11,851 nt of DNA from JAHWJR01 sp035942035 (GTDB lineage: Bacteria; Actinomycetota; Acidimicrobiia; Acidimicrobiales; CADCSY01). Below are positions 1 through 7,007 of the stretch, piece by piece (the stretch's first letter is position 1; each line of letters begins with the position of its first letter). The stretch covers positions 1 to 11,851 of the forward strand of contig DASZDK010000118.1 in the NCBI GenBank assembly GCA_035942035.1, read 5' to 3'. Made by a program: the position numbers and the translations under genes. Under the pieces are notes generated by a model. That model was not told where the DNA came from. It ran no database searches and was given only the letters and a program-made list of their open reading frames with translations.

Positions 1-275
1 CGGCGGTCGATGCCGGCGGCCTCGAGCCCCTCGTCCAGCACCCGGCCGGCGGGTCCTACGAACGGCTGGCCTTCCCGGTCTTCCCGATCACCCGGCTGTT
101 CGCCCACCAGCATGATCTCGGCTTCCTCGGAGCCCTTGCCGAACACCGTCTGGGTGGCGTTCTCCCACAGCCCGCAGGCTTGGCACCCGGCAGCGGCCTC
201 GACGAGGTCGGCCAGGCGGGGCTCCTCGGGGATCAGCGACGAGGCAAGACTGGGCTGGCGAGCACGGGGAGGCAC
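1..275 (-). CDS. Uracil-DNA glycosylase, UdgX/family 4-like (N-terminal part, runs off the left edge)
   Basis: This gene is read leftward and cut by the window edge; about 91 residues are visible. Family 4 and UdgX enzymes remove uracil from DNA at the start of base excision repair and carry a 4Fe-4S cluster. Visible here are a CxxC pair (C31, C34, in GCQACGLW) that fits the first two cluster ligands, TQTVFG at 41-46, and the active-site block GEQPGDRED at 58-66, followed by PFVGPAGR at 71-78. GEQPGD, as opposed to the GEAPG of ordinary family 4, suggests UdgX, whose members can bind uracil DNA covalently. The deciding second motif (KRRIH-type loop) lies outside the window. The start is the GTG at 275-273, the first start codon after the in-frame TAG that ends the upstream methyltransferase, so the two genes are 9 bases apart and probably share a transcript. 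No clear Shine-Dalgarno sequence is seen. Confidence 0.88.
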   Translation of the reverse strand, partial: MPPRARQPSLASSLIPEEPRLADLVEAAAGCQACGLWENATQTVFGKGSEEAEIMLVGEQPGDREDREGQPFVGPAGRVLDEGLEAAGIDR

Positions 276-284
276 GTCCGTGGT

Positions 285-1034
285 CTACCCGTCGACCGGA
301 CGGCGGTAGACGCTCACGTGGCGGTCGCTGCCGGCGTCGTAGGGCTCGTCCCGCCAACCGGACCACCGCTCCGCCAGCGACAACCCGGCGGCGCCGGCCA
401 TGGCGTCCAGCTCCTCCGGCGAGGCATAGCGGATGTGCCAAGGCCGCAGGCGGATGCCGTGCTCCGTGATGGACACCACCGAGCCGTCGACGGTCTGGGC
501 GTGCGGGTCTCGCCGGGTGACCTGGAGGACGACCCGGTCAGCCTCCACGACCGAGGGCGTCACGTCGGCGTCGGGACCGGCGCCGGGTGGGGCAGGCACG
601 AAGGCCTCCACCACGAAGGCGCCACCGGGGCGCAGGCGTTGGGCGACGTTGATGAAGCAGCGGCGCTGGGCGGAAGCCGAGCCGAGGTTGAACAGGGTGT
701 TGTAGGCGACGAGGACCACGGCGAAGCCGCCGGCGACCTCGACGGCCACGTCGGCGAAGTCACCGATGGCCACAGGCAGGGTCCCGCCCCCGGGCTTGGC
801 CCGCAGGCGCTCGACCATGGCAGGCGAGGAGTCGATCCCGTGCACCTCCACCCCCCGAGCCGTCAGCGGGAGGGCCAACCGTCCCGTGCCGATGCCGAGC
901 TCGAGGACGGCACCGTCGCCGGCCAGGCGGGCGACGGTGTCGATGGTGCCCTCCACGTCGGAGACGTCGCCGTACCAGTTGTCGTAGACGTCGGCGAAGC
1001 GCTCGCCGTAGGTCGAGGCGTCGAAGCCCTCCAC
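285..1034 (-). CDS. Class I SAM-dependent methyltransferase
   Basis: The 249-residue protein has a Rossmann-type methyltransferase core. Motif I is VLELGIGTGR (43-52), the acidic end of strand 2 is VHGIDSS (64-70, D68 expected to bind the SAM ribose), a GDF at 91-93 fits motif III, and LRPGGAFVVEAF (134-145) is the post-motif strand. The N-terminus (YGERFADVYDNWYGD, 9-23) is typical of the Methyltransf_25/UbiE-like group. The C-terminal part (180-245) is a beta-rich cap that probably sets the substrate, which cannot be named from sequence. The start is a GTG; the in-frame upstream sequence reaches a stop at 1089-1091 without a better start. It lies 9 bases upstream of the uracil-DNA glycosylase in the same orientation, so the two are likely co-transcribed. 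There are no signal peptide or membrane segments, so it should be cytoplasmic. Confidence 0.85.
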   Translation of the reverse strand: MEGFDASTYGERFADVYDNWYGDVSDVEGTIDTVARLAGDGAVLELGIGTGRLALPLTARGVEVHGIDSSPAMVERLRAKPGGGTLPVAIGDFADVAVEVAGGFAVVLVAYNTLFNLGSASAQRRCFINVAQRLRPGGAFVVEAFVPAPPGAGPDADVTPSVVEADRVVLQVTRRDPHAQTVDGSVVSITEHGIRLRPWHIRYASPEELDAMAGAAGLSLAERWSGWRDEPYDAGSDRHVSVYRRPVDG

Positions 1035-1047
1035 CCGGTCTTGGCTA

Positions 1048-1070
1048 CCACGCCCCGTCGGGGGCAGTGG
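1048..1070 (-). terminator. Hairpin between the small helical gene and the methyltransferase
   Basis: The plus-strand arms CCACGCCCC (1048-1056) and GGGGC-A-GTGG (1061-1070) pair over nine base pairs with one bulged A and a GTCG loop. The hairpin lies 19 bases past the stop of the 56-residue gene and 13 bases before the methyltransferase start. It has no U-tract, as is common in high-GC actinobacteria. It could end or attenuate the upstream transcript, or shape the methyltransferase leader. The structure is seen directly; its function is inferred. Confidence 0.4.
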
Positions 1071-1088
1071 CGTTGTGCCGGATCGTGG

Positions 1089-1259
1089 CTACTTGTCCGA
1101 GTCCTCGTCCACGCCCGTGAGCCGCCGGCCGACCTGGGTCAGCTTCTCGGCGGGCTTGTCCAGCTTGTCGGCGGCACCGGCCACGGCGTTCTCGTACTTG
1201 TCGTCGAGCTTCTCGCCGCGGTCGGCGGCCTTGTCCTTGACGTTCTCCGAGTCAGCCAT
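1089..1259 (-). CDS. Small, highly charged, Ala/Lys/Asp-rich helical protein (56 aa)
   Basis: The frame has an ATG start (1259-1257) and a TAG stop (1091-1089) and encodes 56 residues. The composition is strongly hydrophilic and helix-favouring: Lys, Asp, Glu and Ala dominate, there is no Cys or Trp, and repeats of the type KDKAADRGEKLDDK and AADKLDKPAEKL occur. This resembles LEA-like or CsbD-like stress proteins in character but I cannot assign it to either family. There is no membrane segment or signal peptide, so it is probably a soluble cytoplasmic protein. It is read divergently from the cysteine desulfurase, with 68 bases between the starts, and a strong hairpin follows it. I see no Shine-Dalgarno sequence. 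The unbroken frame, ATG start and coherent amphipathic pattern support a real gene, but its size leaves some doubt. Confidence 0.65.
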   Translation of the reverse strand: MADSENVKDKAADRGEKLDDKYENAVAGAADKLDKPAEKLTQVGRRLTGVDEDSDK

Positions 1260-1260
1260 A

Positions 1261-1276
1261 CGGGAAGGGGTTCCCG
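1261..1276. repeat. Short inverted repeat next to the small-gene start
   Basis: CGGGAA (1261-1266) and TTCCCG (1271-1276) form a perfect 6-base inverted repeat around GGGG. It lies one base upstream of the ATG of the 56-residue gene, in the divergent region shared with the cysteine desulfurase. It could be an operator or a hairpin in the small gene's leader. Chance occurrence is quite possible at this GC content. Confidence 0.3.
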
Positions 1277-1313
1277 CCCGTGGCGGCGCCGAAACGGTGG
1301 ACGGTGACGCCGG

Positions 1314-1319
1314 TACCCT
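1314..1319 (+). promoter_or_regulatory. Putative -10 hexamer TACCCT of the desulfurase-mnmA operon
   Basis: TACCCT, preceded by CCGG, ends 8 bases before the ATG at 1328. It fits the actinobacterial TANNNT -10 pattern at a distance expected for a transcript starting at or next to the start codon. No convincing -35 is visible. The same arrangement precedes ligA, the PASTA kinase and the desaturase. Confidence 0.45.
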
Positions 1320-1327
1320 CGGCCACG

Positions 1328-2500
1328 ATGGTGACCTACCTCGACCACGCCGCCACCGCCCCCATGCGCCCGGAGTGCACCGAGGCCATGCTGCCCTTCC
1401 TCGGCCAGCGCTGGGGCAACCCCTCCGGCGGCCACGCCCTGGCCCGGGCCACCCGCCAGGCGGTCGAGGAGGCTCGCGAGGTGGTGGCCGAGTCGCTCGG
1501 CGGAGAGCCGCGCGAGGTGGTGCTGACCGGCGGCGGCACCGAGGCCGACAACATGGCCGTCACCGGCCTCACGGCCGCTCGCGGTGGCCGGCCGGTGTGC
1601 AGCGCCGTCGAGCATCACGCCGTGCTCGAGCCGGTCCTGGCCCTCGGTGGACGAGTCGTGGCGGTGCACCCGGACGGGACCGTCGACCTCGAGGCGCTGG
1701 AGGCTGCCCTCGACGACCAGGTCAGCGTGGTGTCGGTCATGGCCGTCAACAACGAGGTCGGGACCATCCAGCCCCTCGACCGCGTGGCCGAGCTCGTCCG
1801 CCGGCGGGCGCCGGCGGCGGCGCTGCACACCGACGCCGTCCAGGCCTTCCCGTGGCTCGACGTGGCCACGGTGGCCCGTCCCGCCGACCTGGTGGCGGTC
1901 AGCGCCCACAAGTTCGGGGGCCCTCAGGGCGTGGGCGCTCTGCTGGTGCGGGAAGGCACTGCCCTGGAGCCACTGCTCCGAGGCGGGGGCCAGGAGCGAG
2001 AGCGCCGCAGCGGCACGCACAACGTCGCCGGCATCGTCGGCATGGCCGCCGCCATGCGCGCCACCGTGGCGCAGCGAGCCGCCACTGTGGAGCGGGTCAG
2101 GCGCCTGCGCGACCGCCTGGCCGACGGGTTGCTGTCGGCTGTCCCCGACTGCACCGAGTCCGGCAGCCGGTCCACCAAGGTGGCCGGCACCTGCTCCTTG
2201 CTGTTCGAGGGCATGGAGAGCGAAGCCCTGCTCGTGCTGCTCGACCGGGAGGGAATCTGCGCCACCGCCGCCTCCTCGTGTGCCAGCGGGGCGTTGGAGC
2301 CCTCGCACGTGCTGGCCGCCATGGGGGTGCCCCGCCAGCTGGCCGCCGGCTCGCTGCGGCTGTCGCTGGGCTGGACCACGACCGCCGCCGACGTGGACCA
2401 CGCCCTGCGAGCCACCCCCGCCGCGGTGGCCCAGCTCCGGGAGCGGTCGGCGACGGGCACCTGGGCGGCAGCTCCGCCGGCACCGAGACGCACGGCGTGA
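1328..2500 (+). CDS. iscS: Cysteine desulfurase (NifS/IscS type)
   Basis: This 390-residue PLP enzyme moves sulfur from cysteine onto its own active-site cysteine and donates it to acceptors such as MnmA and Fe-S assembly proteins. The N-terminus YLDHAATAP is typical. Other landmarks are GGGTEADNMA (68-77), EHHAVL (95-100, H96 stacking on PLP), NNEVGTIQP (141-149), HTDAVQ (167-172), the PLP lysine K195 in SAHKFGG, the RSGTHN block (227-232) and the catalytic C318 in SSCASG. All key residues are present. The short loop around C318 has the group I NifS/IscS form, not the SufS form. I chose the ATG at 1328 because the homology begins there and a -10-like hexamer precedes it; an upstream GTG at 1280 would add 16 unmatched residues. 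The stop overlaps the mnmA start (GTGA), so the pair is translationally coupled. Confidence 0.95.
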   Translation: MVTYLDHAATAPMRPECTEAMLPFLGQRWGNPSGGHALARATRQAVEEAREVVAESLGGEPREVVLTGGGTEADNMAVTGLTAARGGRPVCSAVEHHAVLEPVLALGGRVVAVHPDGTVDLEALEAALDDQVSVVSVMAVNNEVGTIQPLDRVAELVRRRAPAAALHTDAVQAFPWLDVATVARPADLVAVSAHKFGGPQGVGALLVREGTALEPLLRGGGQERERRSGTHNVAGIVGMAAAMRATVAQRAATVERVRRLRDRLADGLLSAVPDCTESGSRSTKVAGTCSLLFEGMESEALLVLLDREGICATAASSCASGALEPSHVLAAMGVPRQLAAGSLRLSLGWTTTAADVDHALRATPAAVAQLRERSATGTWAAAPPAPRRTA

Positions 2501-3525
2501 ACGTCCTCGTCGCCATGAGCGGCGGTGTCGACTCCTCGGCGGCCGCCGCCCTGCTCCTGGAAGCGGGCCACGACGTCACCGGCTGCACCATGAAGCTCTG
2601 GGGCGGTGCCTCCGACACCGGCTGCTGCTCGGTGGCCGACGTCGACGACGCCCGCCGAGTGGCCCAGCAGCTCGGGATCGACCACTTCGTCTTCTCCTTC
2701 GCCGACGAGTTCGAGACCTCGGTGGTGTCGCCCTACGTGGCCGAGCACGCCGCCGGGCGCACCCCCAACCCCTGCGTGGAGTGCAACCGCTCACTCAAGT
2801 TCGACCGCCTGCTGCGGCGGGCCCAGGCTCTGGGCTTCGACGCCCTCGCCACCGGCCACCACGCCCGCATCGACCACGACGGGACGGCGTGGCGACTCCG
2901 TCGAGGCCGAGACGCCGCCAAGGACCAGAGCTACGTGCTGCACATGCTCAGCCAGGACCAGCTGGCCCGGACCCTGCTGCCCGTGGGCTACCTGAGCAAG
3001 GCCGAGGTGCGCCAGCGGGCCACCGCCCTCGGGCTGCGCACTGCCGGCAAGCCCGACAGCCAGGACGTGTGCTTCGTGACCGCCGCTGCCGGGCGGGCCT
3101 CCTTCCTCGGCGAGCGCCTGGACCTGACGCCGGGACGGGTGGTCGACCGGACCGGCGCCGAGGTGGGCCGCGTCCCCGCGGTCGAGCTCGTCACCATCGG
3201 CCAGCGCCGGGGCCTGGGGGCGGCCGGTGGCGAACGGCCCCGCTACGCCATCGATGTCGACGTCACTTCGGCCACGGTGACCGTGGGCGACGCCGGCGAC
3301 CTGCTGAACGAGGAGGTGGCCCTGGCTGCCATGTCGTGGATCGATACCCCTGCCGCCGGCGACGTGCTGGCGCAGTGCAGCGCCCATGGCACCCCCCGCC
3401 CGGCAACCTACGACGCCGAGCGCTGCGTGGTTCGCTTCCAGCAGCCTGCGGCCCGGGTGGCGCCCGGCCAGAGCGTGGTGCTCTACCGGGGCGACGAGGT
3501 GCTGGGCGGCGGCACCGCCGCCTGA
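2497..3525 (+). CDS. mnmA: tRNA-specific 2-thiouridylase MnmA
   Basis: The 342-residue protein uses ATP and a persulfide to put sulfur on C2 of the wobble uridine of tRNA Lys, Glu and Gln. The PP-loop SGGVDSS is at 8-14. TGCCSVADVDDARRVAQQLG (41-60) is the conserved block after the first strand. NPCVECN (91-97) holds catalytic C93 and SQDVCFV (188-194) holds the persulfide C192. GHHARI (120-125) and KDQSYVLHML (142-151) are tRNA/ATP-site motifs, and GQRRGLG (235-241) opens the central domain. The C-terminal beta-barrel follows to residue 342, slightly short of the usual 350-370. The start is GTG 2497 inside the desulfurase stop (GTGA). The coupling makes sense because the desulfurase supplies MnmA's sulfur. 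A hairpin begins at the stop codon. Confidence 0.97.
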   Translation: MNVLVAMSGGVDSSAAAALLLEAGHDVTGCTMKLWGGASDTGCCSVADVDDARRVAQQLGIDHFVFSFADEFETSVVSPYVAEHAAGRTPNPCVECNRSLKFDRLLRRAQALGFDALATGHHARIDHDGTAWRLRRGRDAAKDQSYVLHMLSQDQLARTLLPVGYLSKAEVRQRATALGLRTAGKPDSQDVCFVTAAAGRASFLGERLDLTPGRVVDRTGAEVGRVPAVELVTIGQRRGLGAAGGERPRYAIDVDVTSATVTVGDAGDLLNEEVALAAMSWIDTPAAGDVLAQCSAHGTPRPATYDAERCVVRFQQPAARVAPGQSVVLYRGDEVLGGGTAA

Positions 3526-3541
3526 CCCACGCCCGTGGTCA
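3523..3541 (+). terminator. Possible terminator hairpin after mnmA
   Basis: TGAC-C-CAC (3523-3530, starting with the mnmA stop codon) pairs with GTGGTCA (3535-3541) around GCCC, giving seven pairs with one bulged C. It lies between the convergent mnmA and membrane-protein genes. There is no T-tract, so termination is inferred from position only. Confidence 0.35.
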
Positions 3542-3570
3542 TCGCCGGCTGGGCCCTTGCCTGCGCCCCC

Positions 3571-4449
3571 TCACCCCACGGGGATCCGCCGCTGGGCCGC
3601 TGCCGCCAGCACCGCTCCCGGGCGGGTGGGCGTGAACCGCAGGCGGGCTGAGCGACCGGGCTCGCCCTGGCGCCGGCCCAGCACCACCCGCATGAGCGGT
3701 ACGGCCTCGCGCAGCTGGGCCTCCAGGGCGAGGCCCCGCGCCCCGACGGTCAGGTCCAGGGCATCGGTGCCGGTCGCCGCCGGACGGAGCACCTCGATGT
3801 CGGTGCGGCGAATGAGCACGGGGTCGGCGAGGGCCAGATGGTCCTTGATCACCAGACCGGCGGGCACGAGGACGGCCCAGCGCAGGCTGAGGGAGTGCAG
3901 CGCCCGGGCCAGCACCAAGGCCAGCGGCACCCCGGCGATCAGGGCCAGGCCCCCGGCCACCCAGCGGCCGGCGGCGAGCAGCAGTGGCGGTCCGGCCACC
4001 GCGGCCACGAGCAGCAGCCAGGCCAGGGGGATGGGCAGGACCATCAGCGCCCGCGGCGGGCGCAGCACGAAGCGGCGCTCGTCGCCGTAGGCCACGCCGT
4101 TGACCATCCACGTCCCGGTCTCGGCGGCGAAGGCTAGGGCCACCATCACGGCGCAGGCGGCCAGGGCGGGAACGGCGCCCGTGGCCTCAGCGCTCAGGGC
4201 AGCGGCGGCGCAGGCGGCCAGGGCGGCGGGGGCCGCCACTCGCAGGGCGGTGAGGCTGATCGGATGGGGGACCAGCACGCCCACCACCACGACGGCCCAG
4301 CCCAGCCACAGCCCGGCCGAGGCCATGCTGCGCACGGGTACCGAGCGTCCGTCCAGGGCGCCGGCGAGGGTGGGCCCGGCGACGAAAGGCAGGACCAGCC
4401 ACGCTGCCCGCACGGCCCACGGCAGCAGGGCGCCGGCGCTCAGCTTCAC
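3571..4449 (-). CDS. Multi-pass membrane protein of unknown function with C-terminal soluble (PH-like?) domain
   Basis: I do not recognise this 292-residue protein as a named family. About six hydrophobic helices are visible: roughly 7-31, 44-62, 69-86, 92-109, 134-158 and 162-184. A soluble C-terminal part of about 105 residues follows, with alternating beta-like strands (RWAVLVPAGLVIKDHLALAD, then VLIRRTDIEVL). This helices-then-strands order resembles bacterial PH-like/YdbT-type membrane proteins, but that is a weak guess. The start is the GTG at 4449, just before the first helix. Extending upstream adds only an Arg/Pro-rich stretch that is antisense to the 5' end of ligA. The gene is divergent from ligA (98 bases between starts) and convergent with mnmA. 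It is probably a cytoplasmic-membrane protein with its role unknown. Confidence 0.75.
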   Translation of the reverse strand: MKLSAGALLPWAVRAAWLVLPFVAGPTLAGALDGRSVPVRSMASAGLWLGWAVVVVGVLVPHPISLTALRVAAPAALAACAAAALSAEATGAVPALAACAVMVALAFAAETGTWMVNGVAYGDERRFVLRPPRALMVLPIPLAWLLLVAAVAGPPLLLAAGRWVAGGLALIAGVPLALVLARALHSLSLRWAVLVPAGLVIKDHLALADPVLIRRTDIEVLRPAATGTDALDLTVGARGLALEAQLREAVPLMRVVLGRRQGEPGRSARLRFTPTRPGAVLAAAAQRRIPVG

Positions 4450-4534
4450 CTCCGAAGCCTGGCACCTACCGCCGGGCCGCCGGCAACCGGTCGTCGCCCG
4501 CTTCGGTGCCCGGAGAGCTGGCACACCCCGCCGG

Positions 4535-4540
4535 TACGCT
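4535..4540 (+). promoter_or_regulatory. Putative -10 hexamer TACGCT of ligA
   Basis: TACGCT is preceded by CCGG, exactly as at the cysteine desulfurase, and ends 7 bases before the GTG at 4548. This fits a leaderless transcript. No clear -35 and no Shine-Dalgarno sequence are seen. Confidence 0.45.
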
Positions 4541-4547
4541 GCGGCGC

Positions 4548-6605
4548 GTGCCGCCGGACCACCTCGACGAGGACGCCGCTCCGGCGGAGCTTGCCGCTCG
4601 CCTGCGGGCCGAGATCGACCACCACGACCGCCGCTACTACGAGCTCGACGACCCGGAGGTCTCCGACGCCGAGTACGACGCACTGGTGCGTCGCCTGCAC
4701 GCCCTCGAGCAGGACCACCCCGAGCTCGCCACCGTCGACTCGCCGACCCGGCGGGTCTCGGGCACGGTGTCGGCCCAGTTCGCCCCGGTCGAGCACCTCG
4801 TGCCCATGATGTCGCTGGAGAACGCGGTCAGCTTCGAGGAGCTCCAGGCGTGGGGCGACCGCCTCACCCGCCGGGTGCGCGAGGCCTCCTCGTTCGTGTG
4901 CGAGCTCAAGATCGACGGCGTGGCCATGTCGTTGCGCTACGAACGAGGCCGCTACACGAGAGCCGCCACCCGGGGCAACGGCCGGGTGGGGGAGGACGTC
5001 ACCGAGAACGTGCGCACCATCGCCGCCGTGCCCGACCGGCTCGAGGGCGACGTCCCCGAGCTGCTCGAGGTCCGTGGTGAGGTGTACATGCCCGTGTCGG
5101 CCTTCGACGAGCTCAACCGCCGGCAGGCGGAGTCGGGCGAGCGCACCTTCGCCAACCCACGCAACTCGGCGGCCGGCTCCCTGCGCCAGAAGGACCCCGC
5201 CGTCACCGCCAGCCGGGAGCTGTCGCTGTTCGTCTACCAGCTCGGCGCCGTCGAGGGCGGGCCGCCGCTGCGCACCCACACCGAGACGCTGCAGCTGCTG
5301 GCCTCACTCGGCCTGCCGGTCAACCCCGAGATCCGCACCGTGGGCACGCTCGACGAGGTGCACGAGCGGTGCCGCCACTGGCTCGCGCACCGCCACGACC
5401 TCGACTACGAGATCGACGGGGTGGTGGTCAAGGTCGACGACCTGGCCCTTCGCGAAGAGCTGGGCTCCACCTCCAAGGCGCCCCGGTGGGCCATCGCCTA
5501 CAAGTTCCCCCCCGAGGAGCGCACCACCAAGCTGCGCGACATCATGGTGTCCATCGGCCGCACGGGAAAGGCCACGCCGTTCGCCCAGCTCGAGCCGGTG
5601 TTCGTCGGCGGCTCCACCGTGCAACAGGCCACGCTGCACAACGAGGACCAGGTCAGGGCCAAGGACGTGCGCCCGGGCGACACCGTCATCGTGCGCAAGG
5701 CCGGCGACGTCATCCCCGAGGTGGTCAAGCCGGTGCTGGGCGAGCGCCCGCCCGGGCTGGCCCCGTGGGCGTTCCCTACCTCCTGCCCCCGTTGCGGCGA
5801 GCCCCTGCGCCGGCTCGAGAGCGAGAGCGACACGTTCTGCGTCAACGTCGACTGCCCGTCGCAGCGCCGGGCCCGCATCGAGCACTTCGCCTCCCGGGGG
5901 GCGATGGACATCGAGGGGCTGGGGGAGCGCACGGCCGTGCTGCTGCTCGACCGGGGCCTGGTGGCCGACCCCGGTGACCTGTACCGCCTGACCCTCGACG
6001 ACCTGCGCACGCTCGACGGCTTCGCCGACGTGTCGGCCCGCAAGCTGCTGGAGGCCATCGACGCGTCGAGGTCCCGGCCGCTGGCCAACCTGTTGTTCGG
6101 GCTCAACATCCGTCACCTGGGGGCGGCCGGTGCCGCTGTGCTGGCCCGGGCCTTCGGCACGCTCGACCGCATCGTCGCCGCCTCCGAGGAGGAGCTGGCC
6201 GCCACCGAGGGGGTGGGCCCGGTCATCGCCGCCAGCGTGGCCGGGTTCTTCGCGCTGGAGCGCAACCGGGAGCTGGTGGAGAAGCTCCGGGTCGCCGGCG
6301 TGGACTTCGGCCGGGTCGAGGTGCCAACCCTGCCCCAGGTGTTGGCCGGCCGCTCGGTGGTGGTGACTGGCACGCTCGAGCGCTACAGCCGCGAGCAGGC
6401 CGAGGACGCCATCGTGGGTCGGGGCGGCCGGTCGCCGGGCAGCGTCTCCAGCCGCACGGCGGCGGTGGTGGCCGGCGCCGAGCCGGGCCAGGCCAAGCTC
6501 AACCGGGCGACCGAGCTGGGCATCCCGGTGCTCGACGAGGCCGGCTTCGAGCGCCTCCTCCAAACCGGCGAGGTGCCAGCGCCCCCCGAGCCGACAGCGG
6601 GCTGA
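4548..6605 (+). CDS. ligA: NAD+-dependent DNA ligase LigA
   Basis: This 685-residue ligase seals nicks in replication and repair using NAD+. All LigA domains are present in order. Domain Ia (about 10-70) carries the NAD-binding YYELDDPEVSDAEYDALVR. The adenylation domain contains SLENA (89-93), catalytic K121 in CELKIDG, TRGNGRVGEDVTEN (141-154), RGEVYMP, FANPRNSAAGSLRQ (201-214) and the DGVVVK block (290-295). Then come the OB fold (about 325-400), a four-cysteine zinc finger (C413, C416, C431, C436), helix-hairpin-helix repeats (about 445-575) and a BRCT domain (about 598-672). Length is normal for the family. I chose GTG 4548 because family homology starts soon after it and a -10-like hexamer lies 7 bases upstream; GTG 4506 is possible but adds 14 unmatched residues. 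The TGA stop abuts the stop of the convergent gene without any spacer. Confidence 0.98.
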   Translation: MPPDHLDEDAAPAELAARLRAEIDHHDRRYYELDDPEVSDAEYDALVRRLHALEQDHPELATVDSPTRRVSGTVSAQFAPVEHLVPMMSLENAVSFEELQAWGDRLTRRVREASSFVCELKIDGVAMSLRYERGRYTRAATRGNGRVGEDVTENVRTIAAVPDRLEGDVPELLEVRGEVYMPVSAFDELNRRQAESGERTFANPRNSAAGSLRQKDPAVTASRELSLFVYQLGAVEGGPPLRTHTETLQLLASLGLPVNPEIRTVGTLDEVHERCRHWLAHRHDLDYEIDGVVVKVDDLALREELGSTSKAPRWAIAYKFPPEERTTKLRDIMVSIGRTGKATPFAQLEPVFVGGSTVQQATLHNEDQVRAKDVRPGDTVIVRKAGDVIPEVVKPVLGERPPGLAPWAFPTSCPRCGEPLRRLESESDTFCVNVDCPSQRRARIEHFASRGAMDIEGLGERTAVLLLDRGLVADPGDLYRLTLDDLRTLDGFADVSARKLLEAIDASRSRPLANLLFGLNIRHLGAAGAAVLARAFGTLDRIVAASEEELAATEGVGPVIAASVAGFFALERNRELVEKLRVAGVDFGRVEVPTLPQVLAGRSVVVTGTLERYSREQAEDAIVGRGGRSPGSVSSRTAAVVAGAEPGQAKLNRATELGIPVLDEAGFERLLQTGEVPAPPEPTAG

Positions 6606-7007
6606 TCAGACGACCCGGAAGGTCCAACGCACCGCCTGGGCGTCCTGCCTCGACTCCCCGGCCACGGGCCGCCAGATGAGGGCGGTGACCTGCACCATGC
6701 CGGCATCGAGCTGCTCGATCTCCTTGCCCGGCCCCGGGGTGAAGAAGACCTGGTTCTGGGCGTCGACCCGGCGGAGCTGGTCCTCGGGGATCTCGATGCC
6801 GTTGACGACGAGCAACGCCGTCCACTCGGGCACGAGGTCGACGCCGATCTCGGCTTGGCGGACGGTCTGGGAGCCCGGCGCGGGCACGAGGTGCTCGACG
6901 GCGGCGTCGCCGGGGCCGGCGTCCTCGTCACCGCCGAGGGTGAAGGCGTAGACGAACCCGAACAGGGCGAGGGACAGCAAGGCGGTGAGGGCGATCCGCC
7001 GCCACAT
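6606..7007 (-). CDS. Membrane-anchored protein of unknown function (133 aa)
   Basis: I do not recognise this family. The protein starts MWRR and has one hydrophobic segment (about 5-23, IALTALLSLALFGFVYAF) used as a signal anchor. An acidic linker (GGDEDAGPGD) follows, then about 100 residues of beta-rich sequence with alternating hydrophobics ending in WTFRVV, compatible with a small extracytoplasmic beta-sandwich. There is no Cys in the exported part and no lipobox. The ATG at 7007 overlaps the upstream gene's stop by one base (TGATG); a GTG one codon earlier would overlap by four. Either way translation is coupled. The stop TGA directly abuts the ligA stop on the other strand. It forms a two-gene unit with the 111-residue gene and points away from the PASTA kinase. 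Confidence 0.7.
   Translation of the reverse strand: MWRRIALTALLSLALFGFVYAFTLGGDEDAGPGDAAVEHLVPAPGSQTVRQAEIGVDLVPEWTALLVVNGIEIPEDQLRRVDAQNQVFFTPGPGKEIEQLDAGMVQVTALIWRPVAGESRQDAQAVRWTFRVV

Noticed and set aside
180..1307. Long plus-strand open frame (375 codons) across the methyltransferase region
   Set aside because: It is antisense to the methyltransferase and the small helical gene. Its translation is a low-complexity Gly/Val/Arg mixture with no domain, as expected opposite GC-rich genes.
1280..1327. Upstream GTG start for the cysteine desulfurase
   Set aside because: It would add 16 residues before the conserved N-terminus and place the -10-like hexamer inside the gene.
1139..2401. 420-codon minus-strand open frame opposite the cysteine desulfurase
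   Set aside because: The plus-strand protein has every catalytic motif; the antisense product is Gly/His/Gln-rich with no recognisable fold.
1584..3635. 683-codon plus-strand frame across desulfurase and mnmA
   Set aside because: This out-of-frame reading is Pro/Arg/Ser-rich and overlaps two unmistakable genes.
5304..6563. 419-codon minus-strand frame opposite ligA
   Set aside because: It is antisense to the well-conserved OB, zinc-finger, HhH and BRCT regions of LigA; its composition is that of a shadow.
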